Source: Zantedeschia hybrid cultivar
Lineage: Eukaryota; Streptophyta; Magnoliopsida; Alismatales; Araceae
NCBI GenBank assembly: GCA_030544215.1
Contig: JARZZO010000003.1
Span: 692,001 to 756,000, forward strand
Direction of reading: 5' to 3'
Length of the DNA: 64,000 nucleotides
A program made the translations under genes and the position numbers. Shown here piece by piece: positions 45,024 through 59,000 of this stretch (within the stretch, counting starts at the first letter, position 1; each line of letters starts with the position of its first letter). Below the pieces are notes generated by a model, which saw nothing but the letters and a program-made list of their open reading frames with translations, searched no databases and was not told the origin of the DNA.

Positions 45024-47329
45024 TCCCACCCCATGACCGAGGAAGACGACAACAACTTCCCCTACTCCCATGCCTAAAGTAATTAAGCCCAGCCGATCTC
45101 ATAAATTAAGGGACTTAATTGATCTTAAGGGAGGAGCAGAGACCGCTATACTGACTAGCCAGGGGTTGAGGCGACCGGCCACAGCAAAAGCGGGCCCTCC
45201 AGGAGTGGTGGGATGGTGGGCTTTCTTCTTCTTCTTCACTCGCTTCCTCTTTCTCTCTCTTGTGTTGCACTTAATTTGCCATGCAGCCGGGCCGTGCGAT
45301 CCATCTGTGTTCTCCTCTCCCTCCCTCTCCTCTTCCTCTTTCATTTCATATAGCTGTAGGTTTTTCCTTTTTACTCTTTAAAAAAGAAGAATACTTCCCT
45401 TGCTTGTTTCCCATTACTAGGTGTAGATCGTGGTATAGGCTGGATGTATATTTAGACTAAAGTTTGCTCAAGCAAATGACATCAGTGTGTACATGCATCT
45501 TTAATTCAAGGCGCGCGCTTAATTTGCAGAGAGTGATGTAGACTATATGGAATCTGCCAGTCAATTATGAAGTTCTTATATATAAATCATTGTTAGAATG
45601 GGAATTATAGATTTATTACTTCTAAATTTTGATCAATAAGAATATCCATGACATGCAAAAAGCTTACAAAATAGTCTTTCTAAATATGCATGTCTAAGTG
45701 GCCTTTCTATACATAAAAGATAAAACTTTTTTGTACATCAATCTTCTTGCATCACAATCAAACTGTGTACAGTAACAACGAGCGGGTCAAGCATGAAGTA
45801 CAGCTTCATCAAAGGTACCATCACATCACTAATAAAACCCACTAGCTAGCTTAATTAATGATGCTGACAAATCCATAAAGCTACAGAAAATAAAAGAGAA
45901 GTGGGGATCTGAGGGGCAAAACTCAGAACTAGTGCTTCTATTTGTGGGACTCTTCTACTCCATATAAGATGCAGAGTCCACATGGGCCTTGACAAAAAAC
46001 ATATTGATTCTGAAAAAATGCAGGATACGTGAGTTAAGCTCTAATGAAACGGTTCATATGAGGTCTTAAAAGGCTATCTGGCTATGCACGTCAAGAAAGT
46101 ATGACAAAAGAGGTTGAAGACAATAATACAGGTATGTTATTATGCGGCTGGTCTTCGAGTGTGCTCAGGTTTACACTCTATACACAAGCACGCACAACAA
46201 GTAGAATGAGCTTTAGTTTATGCATGTTATTGTACCTCCGTTCTAAAAGAGACATTATGGAGACGTGCACCCGGAATTTGTTAGACAACATTTTCCCCAT
46301 CGGTGAATAGCATGAATTCTTTTCCTTCTGTTGGAAGTAACATGAGATGCTTGAAGCTACTTGCATATCTTCCTTTGAGCTGAATGGATAAGATTTTACT
46401 CTTCAGACGAGAGAATACACAGCCTTTGGAGTAGACAAAAATGCAGATGCTTAAGCTGCACGCTATCCTGCTTCAGGTCATGTGTTCTTTGCGGCAAGTA
46501 TTGATGCTGTAGAAGATGCACCTACATGATAGTCTTGAATCTTTAGGCAAGCACATTTGTGGTGCATACTCGCAAGTTCTAAAGTGAGACCAGAGCTGCA
46601 TCTGGTTCCAACAATCATTCAGATGCTCCTCCTGATCCACTACTTCTACAATCGCAAGGACATGCTCCCAAGATCAGGTCGGATAATTGTCCAGCTGCGG
46701 CTATTGTGCCAACGCTGGTGCTTATCATTGCGATGCCTATGCCTGCCAACATACTGTTTCAGGCCTACTCCTTTTACTGCAGCAAGTTCTGAATAGAAGA
46801 TGGACCCACATGATATATTTTTAAATCTCTAGGAAAGCATGCATGTCTATGATGCCCAACACAATCATGAAAATGTCAAAGTAGGAAGGGAATAGGATCC
46901 GATTACAAGACATGTCCAATACCTGATAGTGTACTTTTTAACATCGGCAAGGACATATGTATCATAGGCAATTGCCTTAGTCACCGAGGCAATGAGGCAA
47001 GGCAAGGTGAGCCAGAAACATCTAGCCTCACCTCAAGGTGCTTGCCTATGTTATCTATGTTAAATGATTGTATTCGCTAATTATGTGGTATTGCTTTATC
47101 TTTTTTTTTCTTTAATTATTCCAAAGTGGCTAATGCCTCTTTCAACGAAGTCCAGTTTTCTTTTCCTTTTACATGATACCATATTTTTCTTATTCTTGAT
47201 GATTCCTAAGACTATCCACTATTTACATGTGTGCTTTATTGAATTGGTCTTTACAATGGGACAAGATCAATGTTTTCCAGAGTCTTACATATCATTATTG
47301 TAAATTTATTTTAAAAGATTTCTCTTATT
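45024..47329. other. 3' flank of the receptor kinase and spacer, no gene recognised
   Basis: The kinase 3' UTR lies in the first few hundred bases (pyrimidine-rich 45220-45370). Short frames such as 46101-46310 and 46557-46796 match nothing I know. The stretch 46970-47050 holds repeated 'gaggcaaggcaaggtgag' motifs of decayed repeat DNA. Confidence 0.45.
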
Positions 47330-47589
47330 GTAGCCTTATCCCATCTATTTGGGGTCAGCTACACAAATCATATCCTTCCATCTTAATCTATCCATGGCCA
47401 TACTTGTGGTAACATGTGACAACATCAAGTCCTTTTTAACTACATCTACCCACCTCATTTTAGGTCTTTCCCGATGTCTTCTACCCTCTTCCGCTAAAAT
47501 ATTATTACGTTTGGCATTGAACTTGGGCGATGATGTACATGATCAAATCATCACAACTTATTCTCTCTAAGCTTACAATAGGAGCTTCA

Positions 47590-47629
<40 letters not shown>

Positions 47630-47960
47630 TACCTAATTTTATCTTTCTTAATCTTACCGCGTATCCACCTCAACATTCTCATCTCAACAACACACAATTT
47701 ATGCAAATGATTATCACTTGCAACTCAACACTAGAAACCATATAACACAGTAGGTCTTAAAATTGTCCTATAATGCTTACGTTTGAGTTTTAAAGAAACA
47801 CATCGAATGCAAAGGACTCCATATGCACTTTCCCACTTTAGCCAACTTGCCTTAACTCTGTTTTTAACATCTTAGTAGATCTCTCCATTCTCATGAATAA
47901 TAGATCCTAAAAATCTGTCCATTTTCTTCCTTCGTGGTAATTTAAAATTTACAAGAGAAG
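47330..47960 (-). mobile_element. LINE reverse-transcriptase 3' remnant, antisense
   Basis: Read on the minus strand, broken frames give FLGSIIHENGEI, then VKNRVKASWLKWESAYGVLC, KLKRKHYRTILRPTVLYG, VVEMRMLRWIRGKIKKDKIR and MRWVDVVKKDL, in the order found at the C-terminus of plant LINE reverse transcriptases. In-frame stops show it is dead. A TA microsatellite (47592-47627) has expanded inside it. It lies between two convergent genes. Confidence 0.85.
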
Positions 47961-48500
47961 GAAACACATCAACTCAAATGCCTAGGCACTCATCTAGGCA
48001 TTTGAAGCTGAGGTAAGCCTCCAGTCATTTGAGTCATCTCTTGCCTTCAACTATTAAGGCAAGGACTGTTAGCATTCCGGTTCATTACTTCTGTCAGGTA
48101 CTTGAGCATGGGTTTTAAGATCCTTAGACCAACTTGAATATAACCAAATAAATTTTACATATAAACTCCAACCAGGACCTACTTTATGAGAAGTACATTC
48201 AACTGCATTTGAAAATTCCACATAAGGACGAAAAAGGACCTTCTTTCATCTACAAGGTCACTTGTGAATACTTGCAGTATTCATCCTTTCCATAAGCATG
48301 ATAACTAGCATGTAAATAAATACCCACTACATAACTGCATATTTACAGCACACAAAATAACCTACAGAAGTCATGTATGTACCTCCGTTACAGGGAAGTC
48401 TTCAAACCCCACCCATCCAGCAGGATAGCAAATGAAAGAGATTGTTGCTGTTTTGGTGGTCATCACATTATGGCTGCAATATAAATGGCATGATAAGGGG

Positions 48501-48506
48501 TTTATT
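48501..48506 (-). promoter_or_regulatory. Candidate poly(A) signal of the PPR gene
   Basis: AATAAA on the minus strand, 75 bases after the PPR stop codon at 48582. Distance and orientation fit. Confidence 0.45.
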
Positions 48507-48581
48507 CAACCATGCCTCTTACTACTTCCAATATACCCATTTAACTCATCTCCTTGAACAAAAAATATGGACTGGAAGAGT

Positions 48582-50103
48582 TTAATAGTTCCAGAATACT
48601 TGGTTACTCCTGTATTGTTTCTTCAGATATACTGAGATCAATTTTGAGTACGACCATTTTCTGTGAGCATTGAACTCTAAGAGAGCCTCTGAACTTGCAT
48701 GGAGATCTCCTTTTCCAAAGACCTCAAACACAAGAGGATCTGTCAAGACCCGTGGATAGCTATTCACATCCATTCTTCTCAGGACAAAAGACAAGTTTCT
48801 CCCAAGTTTTCTTTCCAGGTACATGTCTACCAGACAGCCATATGTCACCAGATCCGGAACGACTTTCTCGTGCTTCATGTGCTCAATGCTCAGATGAAGA
48901 TCCCAGAACATGCACATTCTTGAGAAAGCCAGAGCCCGTATGTTGAACGTTGTAAGATCGGGAGCAAATCCTGCCTCCACCATGCTCATAAATTCTCTCT
49001 GCAGGCTCTTCATTTTGAAGTTGGCTGCATATGAAAGCAGAAGCAAGTTCCAGAGAAGGTTCCCCACATTACGCCTCCCAAGGCCTACGTCCCTAAGAAA
49101 CTCCCCTAACCGGTAGAACTTCCTCTTGGTAATGTACGCATGAGCAATTGACCTGATGGCTTCCTTCTCTATAAGAATCCTTGACCTCTTAAGCCGCACA
49201 TATGCGGTTTCCATCTCTGTCAGAGAACCAAACGTACTGTAGTACTTCACGAAGGCATTCCCCGTCAAAGAATCGATCTTGATTCCCTTCAACCCCATCT
49301 CATTCAACAGGGCTTCCATCATCTCAAGCTGGCCTGCCTTCCCGAAGCAGGAGACAGCTGACGAGCAAACCTCGGCACAGAACTCATACTCCCTCGCCGT
49401 CAGTTCATGAACGACCCTTGCGACCTCATCGAACTGCCCCAACCTCCCGTACGCATCCATCAGGCGCGAAACCACCTCCACGCCAGGCACAAACGAGCTA
49501 TTGATAATGCCAATCCACAATGCCCGGGACTCCTGGAACAGCCCATTGTCCGCATAACAGAGCATCAAAGCCGACAGGGGGGCGCAGCCCATCTCGCAGA
49601 CCTTGGCTCTCATGTCGCGTAAGAGATTCTGCGTCGCCGCGTCCGGCATGCCATTCCCACCCAGCCGACGTATCAATTTGGCGAGTTCCACATCGCCAAA
49701 CTCATCAGAGCTGCCTCCTTTCCGAATCTGGCTCCCCACCATCTGTCCTCAATTCACAAGACGAAGGTCAGAGTGAGATAAACCCCTTTCAGGAAATGTA
49801 ACAAACATGTGATATGCATGGAATAAAATAAAATAAAAATATGCATCGGAGAGAGAATTGTCCCCAAACACCGCCACAAGATGTGCACATAAAGCACAGC
49901 AACACAGCCATGGGAAATCGCGGACGGATTAGGTAGCAACCAACACAGCCATGGGCCGTACGTACCTCGCGGTGAGGGCCGCCACGGGCTCCGACTCCGA
50001 CGGATATAGAACGCCGCCTCCGCGCGACGACTGCTGGAGTGCCACTGTTACAAGGGGCGGAGGCAGGGTGGCTTCGAGTTAGTGTTAGCGATAGGCTTTC
50101 CAT
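48582..50103 (-). CDS. PPR protein (At3g42630-like), probably organellar
   Basis: Two exons on the minus strand, join of 50103-49966 and 49742-48582, encode 432 residues. The donor is CGCGAG|GTACGT and the acceptor GAGGACAG|ATGG, both phase 0. Exon 1 (46 codons, MESLSLTLTRSHPASAP, then Arg/Ser-rich) looks like a transit peptide. Exon 2 could start by itself at its first codon (MVGSQIRKGG), so transcripts skipping exon 1 would lose targeting. Degenerate P-type PPR motifs run from about 130 to 350 (for example VVSRLMDAYGRLGQFDEVAR and DLVTYGCLVDMYLERK). The C-terminus (LVFEVFGKGDLHASSEALLE, then KLISVYLKKQYRSNQVFWNY) has no E or DYW domain, so RNA editing by a DYW deaminase is not expected. PPR proteins bind organellar RNA in a sequence-specific way; the target is unknown. 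Confidence 0.88.
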
Positions 50104-53100
50104 CTACCAAGGCGTCCCTCCCCTGCACTGTCCAGCAAGAAGAGGACGAAGTATTTTTAGGTGAAGACATTATTGTTTCTTTGGAGTTTGGATTTACCAA
50201 TGTTTGCCGGCAAAATCTTTTACTTAAAAATAGAACAGGGTTTTTTTTATTTATATAATTCGAGAAAAGTTCCAAAGGATCCCAAAAATATATTTTTTTT
50301 CAAATAAAAGTGAAATTATGCAAAATTTCTTGAGTAATGGTTTTTCCTTTTCTTTTGCCAAATGAAGTTAAGTTTACAAATTTTTTTTTTTGAGTCTATG
50401 CCTTTTAAAAATTTGAAGTCTCTGCAAGCAAATAGCCGGAAACACATGCTTGCAAAGAGATGTGAATATTTGTTCATGTGGAGGAGCTTTGACACAATCT
50501 TGTTGCTCTTTCCCTCTTATAATAAAATGCATCCATTCTCCTCCTCTCCCATGTTACCAAAGTGGGATTTCTGAAAAAAGGCTTAAGAAAAAGAATCTTA
50601 AATCTGAAAAAAATATAAAAACTTCGTGATAAAACAGCATAAGAAACATTAACTTTAAATACACACAAGTTAACCGTAAAATATAACACACATTTAAAAT
50701 ATACAAGAGAACAACAAAGTTATTCTTCTTAGAAAAGACATGATCTTTTTTGAAAATGAGGGATGGATTATAGAATAAAAAAATTCAAAATTAGGTTTTA
50801 TGCGTAAAAAAATATGTTGAGATGAATAAGCTTGTTTAAATTGTAATTTCTTTTCAAACTAATTAAGAAGTGTAGCTATTAATATTCATCCGAAGATAAT
50901 GGATCTCAATATGTTGCGCACCTTCAATAACGTCGTATATGTCTATAAATGCAAGGAGAACGGTTTTGTAACACAGGTCTTTGACATCTTTTTTTTACTA
51001 TAATTTGTCATACCGGATTGACTCGTGCTGACTCAGACAGAACTCGTACTGTATCACGACGAACTCAAGTTGATTCGACTCTGTTCTATTTGAGACATCT
51101 TTTTCATGCGACTCAACAAAGTCTGTACGAGTCCGACTCATATTGGATCATAGGAAATCCAAATCAATCCGACTCTTCAAGTCGGTAAACCCTGCTTTTG
51201 ACACAGCCTACATGGTGATGACGTGTCGACCAGGTGGCTGCATATGTGTTACACTTATCTACTCATTGCAATGCCCCTCGTTACAACATAAGAAGGCATT
51301 GCAATAAATATTACTCATCACATTTAGATCAGATGACCACTGTGACCCGTGGATAGAAATTTTCCCATTGTCCAAAAAAAAAGAAAAAGGAAATTCTCCC
51401 AGCCGCACGGGGCCACCCAGCTAGCGCGCACAGACCTACCAAACTAAGGGTTCTATGAATTTTATTAACAGGAAATTCCCTGTTACTATGGTTTGGGGAT
51501 ATTTGTTCCTTCATGTGTATATACATAGGGGCAGTTATAATGTGTCCCAGAATGCATCTGAGGTACGTAGATGTATTCCACCTTTTGATAGTTTAAACTC
51601 TTTCATTGAAGATTAAAATTAAAACCTCAAAGGATAAGAATAATCTTAAGAGCTCATCAGAGTAATGTCTTAATTTTATTTTTAAAATATTTTGTTTCAT
51701 GAATCCGGTTGAAAAAGTTACTGTTGAGTTTCATGATTGTACAGTGCAATTTAAATCCCAAAGCATGAGATCAACCTTAGGAGGCTTATTAAATATTTAG
51801 ATTTTTTTTATAATCTTTTAACATAGGGAGAAACATGAAGGCCCAGCCGAATACTTAAAGCCTGTAGTCTGTAGAGCTGGGACTTGAAAACATAGAAGGA
51901 GAAAAGCATCAGGATGACAGGGCAGACACAAAGGTTTGAATTCAAATATGCGAAACTAGGTCCAGTACCGATTCAAAAGCTCTGAATGGGGAATGGGAAA
52001 ATGCCTTGACAGTTCAAGAGGTAGAATAAGAGTCATGCTTTTTAAAAAAAAAAAAAAAAATCAGAATAAGAATCACGTGTTGCAAATGTTTTGATCGAGC
52101 TGCATGCGACAAATCATAGCCAATATATTACGTGTTGCAAGATAGATACGATGCGACCAAGCAATGATATCTACTGTACCAAACAAGTGACATCGCTTAG
52201 GCATTATCTTGATATATAACAAGATAGAAGATTAGGGCCACGATATATAACAGTGAGGGATTAGGGTTTACATTATTTGAATGAGGGTGAAAAATGTTAA
52301 TTGGTGCCCAAAACAGAAATCATCATCCTACTAAACGTACCTTTATTGGATAAATTTCAAACATTGGTACTCCAAATAGAAACTTTAAAAACTTCATTGC
52401 TTGTCCGTAATTTTTCCATTAAAATCGGAAAACCGGAAAGATCCTACTCAAGGCTGAGATGAAATTAACCTGCTAGGTTGAGAGCAGTTATTTTGAAGGT
52501 GAGTCCAGCTAAAATAGGCTATTAAGGAGCGAGCCAAGAGGTACATAGAGGCATTATGGGCCCAATGCATGCACGTTGTTACTATGTTGCTTCTGGGAGA
52601 TGCATTATGGGCCTAGAACATGCATGTGGTTACGATCGATGTTGCTTCTGGGCTCGTGACATCCATTACCCTCTTGAACTCCCACCATTTATCATCTCTC
52701 CCTTCCCAGAAGAAGCCATATATTGGTCAACTCTCTATCCCAGATTAAAAAAAATGATAGGAAAAATTACAAACGAAAGATATAGTAGCTTGTTCAGACA
52801 ACTGAAATTTTCTTCAGAATCGAGCTTTTTCTTATTATTATGTCCATGCAATAAATGTATTTCTGTGACCATCGAAGAGGAGGAAAGCTTGAAAATAAAG
52901 AAATGCAAAAATAAAGGAAGATACATATATCATCACTTTCAATAGATTATGAATAATTGAAACAAAGTAGATTAATAAACTATTTCAATCTCTATATATG
53001 CTCCTCCTAATTAAACGCCTTCTCTTGGATTTGTTTCCACTTCCTAGATGTCTATGGTGAGTTAAATCCAACTGAGTGGTCCTGTGGGTCGAAAAGCTCC

Positions 53101-53206
53101 CGATTAATGGAGGAGGCGTGCTCTTGTCAATTGCCTTGGACAGTCCTTTAGTGTTGGAGCGGCTATATAATAGTCTTACATCGGTTAATTTCAGTTGTGG
53201 TCAGTA
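50104..53206. other. Gene-poor AT-rich spacer
   Basis: The PPR promoter is in the first part; no TATA box is clear. Nothing coding was recognised. Positions 51010-51190 repeat 'gactc' and 'cgta' motifs (similar text near 1990-2060), suggesting a decayed dispersed repeat. A perfect 11-bp inverted repeat (attgcaatgcc at 51265, ggcattgcaat at 51295) could form a small hairpin. Confidence 0.45.
52551..52654. repeat. Two tandem copies, about 51 bp each
   Basis: 'gcattatgggccca' at 52551 and 'gcattatgggccta' at 52602 each continue to 'catgca.g..gttac' and 'atgttgcttctggg'. It produces part of a spurious 129-residue frame. Confidence 0.75.
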
Positions 53207-53393
53207 CTTATGATCTTGAGCTTTTTCAAACTCAACATCTGAATTTTGTGGTTTGTAAGATAGTATCAGAGCAGGACCTGACCCAACTTTATCTTCTAAG
53301 CTTATGATCTTGGGCCTCTTCAAACTCAACACCCGGATTTTGTGATTTGTAAGATGGTATCAGAGCAGAGCCTGACCTAACTTTATCTTCTAA
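53207..53393 (+). repeat. Tandem 94-bp units with tRNA-primer-like motif (TRIM-like)
   Basis: Unit 1 (53207-53300) and unit 2 (53301-53393) both run from 'cttatgatcttg' through 'tttgtaaga' and T(A/G)GTATCAGAGC to 'ctttatcttctaa'. TGGTATCAGAGC is the standard primer-binding site of plant LTR elements. The upstream 'gtcttacatcggttaatttc' resembles the 'cccacatcgg' found in TRIM-type LTRs. A miniature retroelement with a duplicated LTR tail is likely, but full LTR ends were not found. Confidence 0.5.
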
Positions 53394-56050
53394 TTTGTGA
53401 CACCCGAATTTGGTGCCCACCCGAGCTTGTCAACATGTGTGATATATGTGAACCCATATATATATATATGCCAATCACCATCGTCCCTCTCCTGATCAGT
53501 TTTCACCACCTCACCCCAGTCGGCTCGAAGAGAAGGTTCCCCTCTTCCTTCAAGTATATATGTCAACTTAATTTGAGCCGGTTGGGTTGTCATGCTCGAC
53601 AAAGGGGACGAATTAATTGAACAAGGGGCACCACCACCGCTATCGCCTCTGGGCCTCTTCCCGTGGTCCTGTTCGGGCAACGGGGGACGATCGACGTGCA
53701 TGTCTTACTCGCTGTCGAGGCCGGACAAGAGCGGAACCACGCATGCATCATGCTAGAATTGACTTGATGGGGGAAAGGGGATGCATGGCCCTGCATGCGC
53801 ATGCAAGTGCCCTGGCAACTAACGTTATCCGCCAGGGAGTTGTGTGGCTCTCTCTAGCTAGCTTCTTCGATCCCCTTAAACCACCCAGCCACTCCGGCCG
53901 GCCGTCTGCTTGTGGTGCCTGTTGGCGACCTTGAAGACTTGTGGCCTGAAAAGCGCCGTGTGCATGTGTGTGTATGTGTCCTCTTTTGGTGGAGCACTCG
54001 TTTCAACTATTCTCGGCTCAAAAGTCCGACTAACAGTGATGGGTTTTCGTAGGTGGCGAAGTTGCAGAGGGAGAGAGCTACCTGATCGAGCTTGACCAAA
54101 GCATGGGTCTCCGCTGAGGACATTAATCTTGGAGGATTAATTTTCCTAGCTACTTCCCTATTAGTGCCACGTATGTTTAATTAGGCCAGTTGATGATGCA
54201 GCACAACGTTCTTACGTTTTCCACTAGCGCACACATACAGCTGGTGATCTTAATTACTCAAGATAAAACGGCCGGGTTAAATTAAGCAACCTGCATATCC
54301 TTCCTCCCGCACCATGTTTGACCCTTTGTAAGTATTAGTATTTTACGTCCATTCGAATAAATACGGGAACGGGATCCTCTGTTCCAGTGCCTCTGTACCG
54401 CCTGTGTTCCAGTGTTTATGGTTGGTCCACTTAGATTAAACATGCCATGTCATTAAAGGTGAAAGAATAGAAACTCAGAAAAATAGGCAACATGCAACTC
54501 TTCTTGGATTATATACGTGGCCATGCATGCGTGGTTTTCCAATTAGAAGTCTTAATTTTGCCTATATATCAACAAAAATAAGTAGACGTAATAGGATAAC
54601 TAAGAGATCATTAGACATAAGAAAAATAATGTGATTTAGTCATTTCCGGTCTATATCCATGGATCGTAGGAAGTTTTTATAATGGATATTGAAAATTTAT
54701 ATTAATGGCCTTCTCTTCTTTTATGACTCTTTCATCATATAGTCCTCTTAAACAACCACTATATATGCCACCGATCCTAGTCTCCATAGGATTGAGTCAC
54801 CTAGCTAGCCTACCCTACTCCCAATCAGACATGGCACATCCTAATCTTGTTAGAATTAAGACATATAACAACCTGGCTAATTCTACACCAAGCATGCATA
54901 TCCCCACTAACGATCCATGAGACACAACGACTAATTAAACAATCCGACGTCCAACTTTTATATGATCCTTGGACAAACAAGCTCATCATATCACTGTAAA
55001 CTTAAAAGTACCTTAATTAGAATACGCCATATATACAATCAGTTATTAATATTCGATACCAATCTAGCTCTTTATATATAATCATGGCGGTGCAACAAGC
55101 AATGAATGCTGTCATTGCAATGAATACTGACAATGAGCCCGAACTGTTTATCAAACCATATCCATTTACTTATGTGATCGATGCTCATAGCTAGCCAGCT
55201 CCTTGGTGTACATGTAAGCCAATTAACTCCATTATTATCCTCATAATCCAATGTTTAATGGTTAGGGTGGAAACCCTTGAGACACGTGCGAATCCGCACA
55301 GAGACATACGGTTGCACAAGGCGGGTACGCCATTGTGTCGTCCAAAACGAATTGTATATATAATATAGTCTAAATTTAAAAAAAAAAGAAAAGAAATAGT
55401 GGAACTAGTCGTAGGAGAACCAGTCTCGGTTGGTAAAGATCTCTAGCAATACAACTCACGTCGGCTAGTGGGTATGATTCCTCCTCATCTTTCTTACCAT
55501 GTCCACCTTGGTGATTCTTGGGTTGCTTTGTCAGAAGCAAGTACCATTACAAAGTGATAAGAAGAGATGTGGATATTGAAAGAGACATATTGGGGCAAGG
55601 GATCCGTGGAATATTGGAGAAGAAAAAACAAGAAGCAGGCATCGCAGATGGGAACGTGAAGGGGGCCAGAGAGGAACGACTGTGTCCTGTGAGGAGATAT
55701 ATGAAGCAGTGCGACCCATTTCATGCCGGCCATTAAGAACGCAGCTAAGTGCTGGTGGCACAGTGTAACCAAGGACATACGATACCTAAACATTTCATTA
55801 ACTTAATCTTAAGGCATTATTCTAATCTGATCTCCATGTAAATGAGATTTGATGAGCTCACCGTATCCCCATTTTCATTATAGAAGTAAACCTTTCAACT
55901 GCGTCCTATAATTAAGTTGAGTAATTTTTGCATGGCCGACTAGTCGGTAGTATTTTAAATCATTCAGATCTTCCGCAGGTAACACATACATTTTCTAAGT
56001 TGGCCCCTTTACCTCTCCTTTTACTTGTTTGTGATGTTTCCTATCCCTTC
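53394..56050. other. Spacer, no gene recognised
   Basis: A moderately GC-rich patch (53590-53950) has small frames on both strands, none of which resembles a protein family; it may be an old retroelement leader. The rest is AT-rich. Confidence 0.4.
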
Positions 56051-59000
56051 TGTTGGATATTTTGAGTCCAACACGCACACACACACACAAATAATACTTG
56101 AAGATCGCAGTCGGATGGGAGATCCTCACGTCGATGAAGAGATCTACTCAGCGCAGCGGAAGTAACAGCAACATGATCATCTTTGTCGCATGGGGAGGTT
56201 ACCAATGTTCCCTACGAAATTCCACGCAACATATTCTAGAAGTCACAGGTGGTACCTCAAGGAGAGAGAGACTGAAAGAGAAGACTCTAGGAAGAGAGAG
56301 AGAGAGAGGAAGGGAGAGAGGAAGAAGCATCAACCTCATATCTCATCTCCTGTACCTTCTTTGATAGATGTGAGTCTCTCATAGGTACCACAACTCTAGA
56401 CTTCTTTTCTCACATGGAGAGGAACTATGTTAAATCATGTCCAGGTCAATCCACTAATGTGGACGTCAGAGTTCTAACCAAAGTTGAACTCCGTTTTACA
56501 TCTCCCACTCAAACACATTAGTCATCATATAATTCTTCATCATATCTCATTTAACTCTTCTTTTCATATAGAAAAATGATGGGTGGGACCAAACAAGGAA
56601 GATTTAACATCGAGAAGTGATATATTAAGTCATTACCTGACTAACATAACATTACAACTCTCAAATCTCATCTCATACCTCAAACCACAAGTTCACACTA
56701 GGTCAAGTTGATCTGATTCCTGTATCATGATTTCGTTGACACATCCAACATAACCGTTCGAACCATGAGTTAGAACATTACGGGTGTGAAACAAGCTAAC
56801 TGTTCCTATTCCATACATGTCAATCCACTTGTACTTGATTGTTTTCCTAGATATGTTCCACTGGACCGGATGACTCATGACTTTTGGGGAACAAACTAAA
56901 ATAGCATTATCGACTATCCACTTCATGACAAGGTGCATAGTTCCAAAAGATATATGAAAATATAGAGACCTACAGAATGATGAAATAGGGATCTATTCAA
57001 TCACTCATCTAATGGTCGTCAAAATAGCACATATAGTATGATTTGTATATTATGGTGGAACCATAAAATAACATACATGATGCTCATATACCATATGAAT
57101 ATATAACCCTACACTTCACTCAGTGCATTCGGGTTACCCATATGGCTCTCATTAGATTCGACTATCACAGACTACATGAAAAAATAAATCTATGTTTGAC
57201 TGATTTTCAATCAGTCTTATCTTAACTATTTGCTAAGATGATTACGATTCTCACCATACTCCCACTGAACGTGAAATCGTGCTCTCATTGAGCACGAAGT
57301 CCATAGAGTCTATCTCATCATCCTTGCTCTTATAGCGACACGATGATCGTCTATATGAGTGGACCGATCATAGTCTAGAAGCATTCACACATAAATGTAC
57401 TAATAACCATTATCTCACTAGTAGAGATATCTCAACATAACCCCTCCAATCTATAAGCAAGTAGTATAAAAAATATCCAATCAGTTTAAGGCACTCATCA
57501 TATTAGTACAAAGTAAGGCTCTCAGTACCTCGCCTAAAGAACACAATTCATTTCTTCTTCTGTATAGGGAGGATTTTAAGGGTAATATAGCTTTCAATGG
57601 AGTATTATCAAACAAGATACATATGTCCAGTATATAATTTGTCTTGCCTCAATTCTTCAACCCACATGTAAAAGACAACCACTCTCGTGTGATTTTATTC
57701 AACTCCATATCATTTTCATCTCAATTGAAGTCACAACTTTACCTAATTAGATGCAGACACATCAACATCCATGAAATACTATTTGTATGTAGTTTACTCC
57801 CACTGTCCATTGACTCCCACTGTCTCTGATAATCACAGAGGGAGACACATCTTGTAGCTCGTACCACTACATTTCCTGTTAGACTTCTCAAGTAGACGAA
57901 AAAATCCAACTCAAAGATGCACACATCTTTCTGAGTGAATTAGCTCTGATAGGGAAAAGCACTCATGGCCTTCTTAAATTGCTTTGTATAGGCTTTTCTT
58001 GCTAAGCATGGTCTTTCTTTAGCGAGGCTCATCTTAATGAGAAATCTCAATTGCTCATTTCTTATATATCATTCTTCAAAATGAAATAATATCAGAAGAA
58101 AATACAATAATGAAAATAAAATCGCTACATTTTAAATCCATAAATACATTTTTCATAAATGATCATGATCATGACCATAAAGACATTGACTAAAACAAAG
58201 AGCTACTGAAGTTCTTAGATGAACAACATAAACATTAAAGTGTTAAAATTAATAATATATTACATCGAATACCATGTACCTAAGGTACATCATATAATAG
58301 AAGGATGCAACCTCATGTCACATTCTTAACTAGTGCAAGCCAATTTTAAGGAATTCTTCCTTGATATCAATCCTCACGGTGACATTCTAGTTGCAGTTCG
58401 ATACTCGATGATAATTCGAAAGTCTGGCTCACTTATAAGCTATGTAGCTTGATGCTTCTTAGTCTACAACCCAATGTGAGAGTATATGCGCAATCAACAT
58501 ATTTTATCACACATAAACAGATGAACTTCAAATGAGACTAACTTGCTCAATGCAATCATTGACATGGTGTCTCATCTATTAATAGTTGAAGCAGTTGATG
58601 CTCATCCAAGAGTTCAGTTCTAACTGCCTTCACTTCACTCATCATTAAAGACATCACCCTTAAGTGTACTACTATAGAGTGCTCTAGGTTCATCACACAT
58701 TGATTGAACCTAGGAGTCAAGACTCTCAACCTCATTGCTAATGTGTCATCGTATGTGAGCCTCAATGTTCCTACATCTCTTTGGCAGTCCAAAACTCTTT
58801 ATTAAGGACATTACACATGCAGCATAACATATTATGGCGTGCACTACTATCCTTATTAGGTCACTTGTCATATACCTACTTGTCACGAATAATAAGTCAT
58901 CATCTGATGGATATGACATCTCATTGATTAAGGTCTCAAGTACTTCCTCCTCATTAAGGAGATATAATATTTTTCTGTGTCACGCATGATAATTATCGCC

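Noticed and set aside
44319..45071. 250-codon minus-strand frame opposite receptor kinase exon 3
   Set aside because: High-GC shadow of the kinase exon; no domain.
57946..57958. 'agctctgatagg', resembling the complement of a primer-binding site
   Set aside because: The match breaks after 'ctctgata' and no LTR lies next to it.
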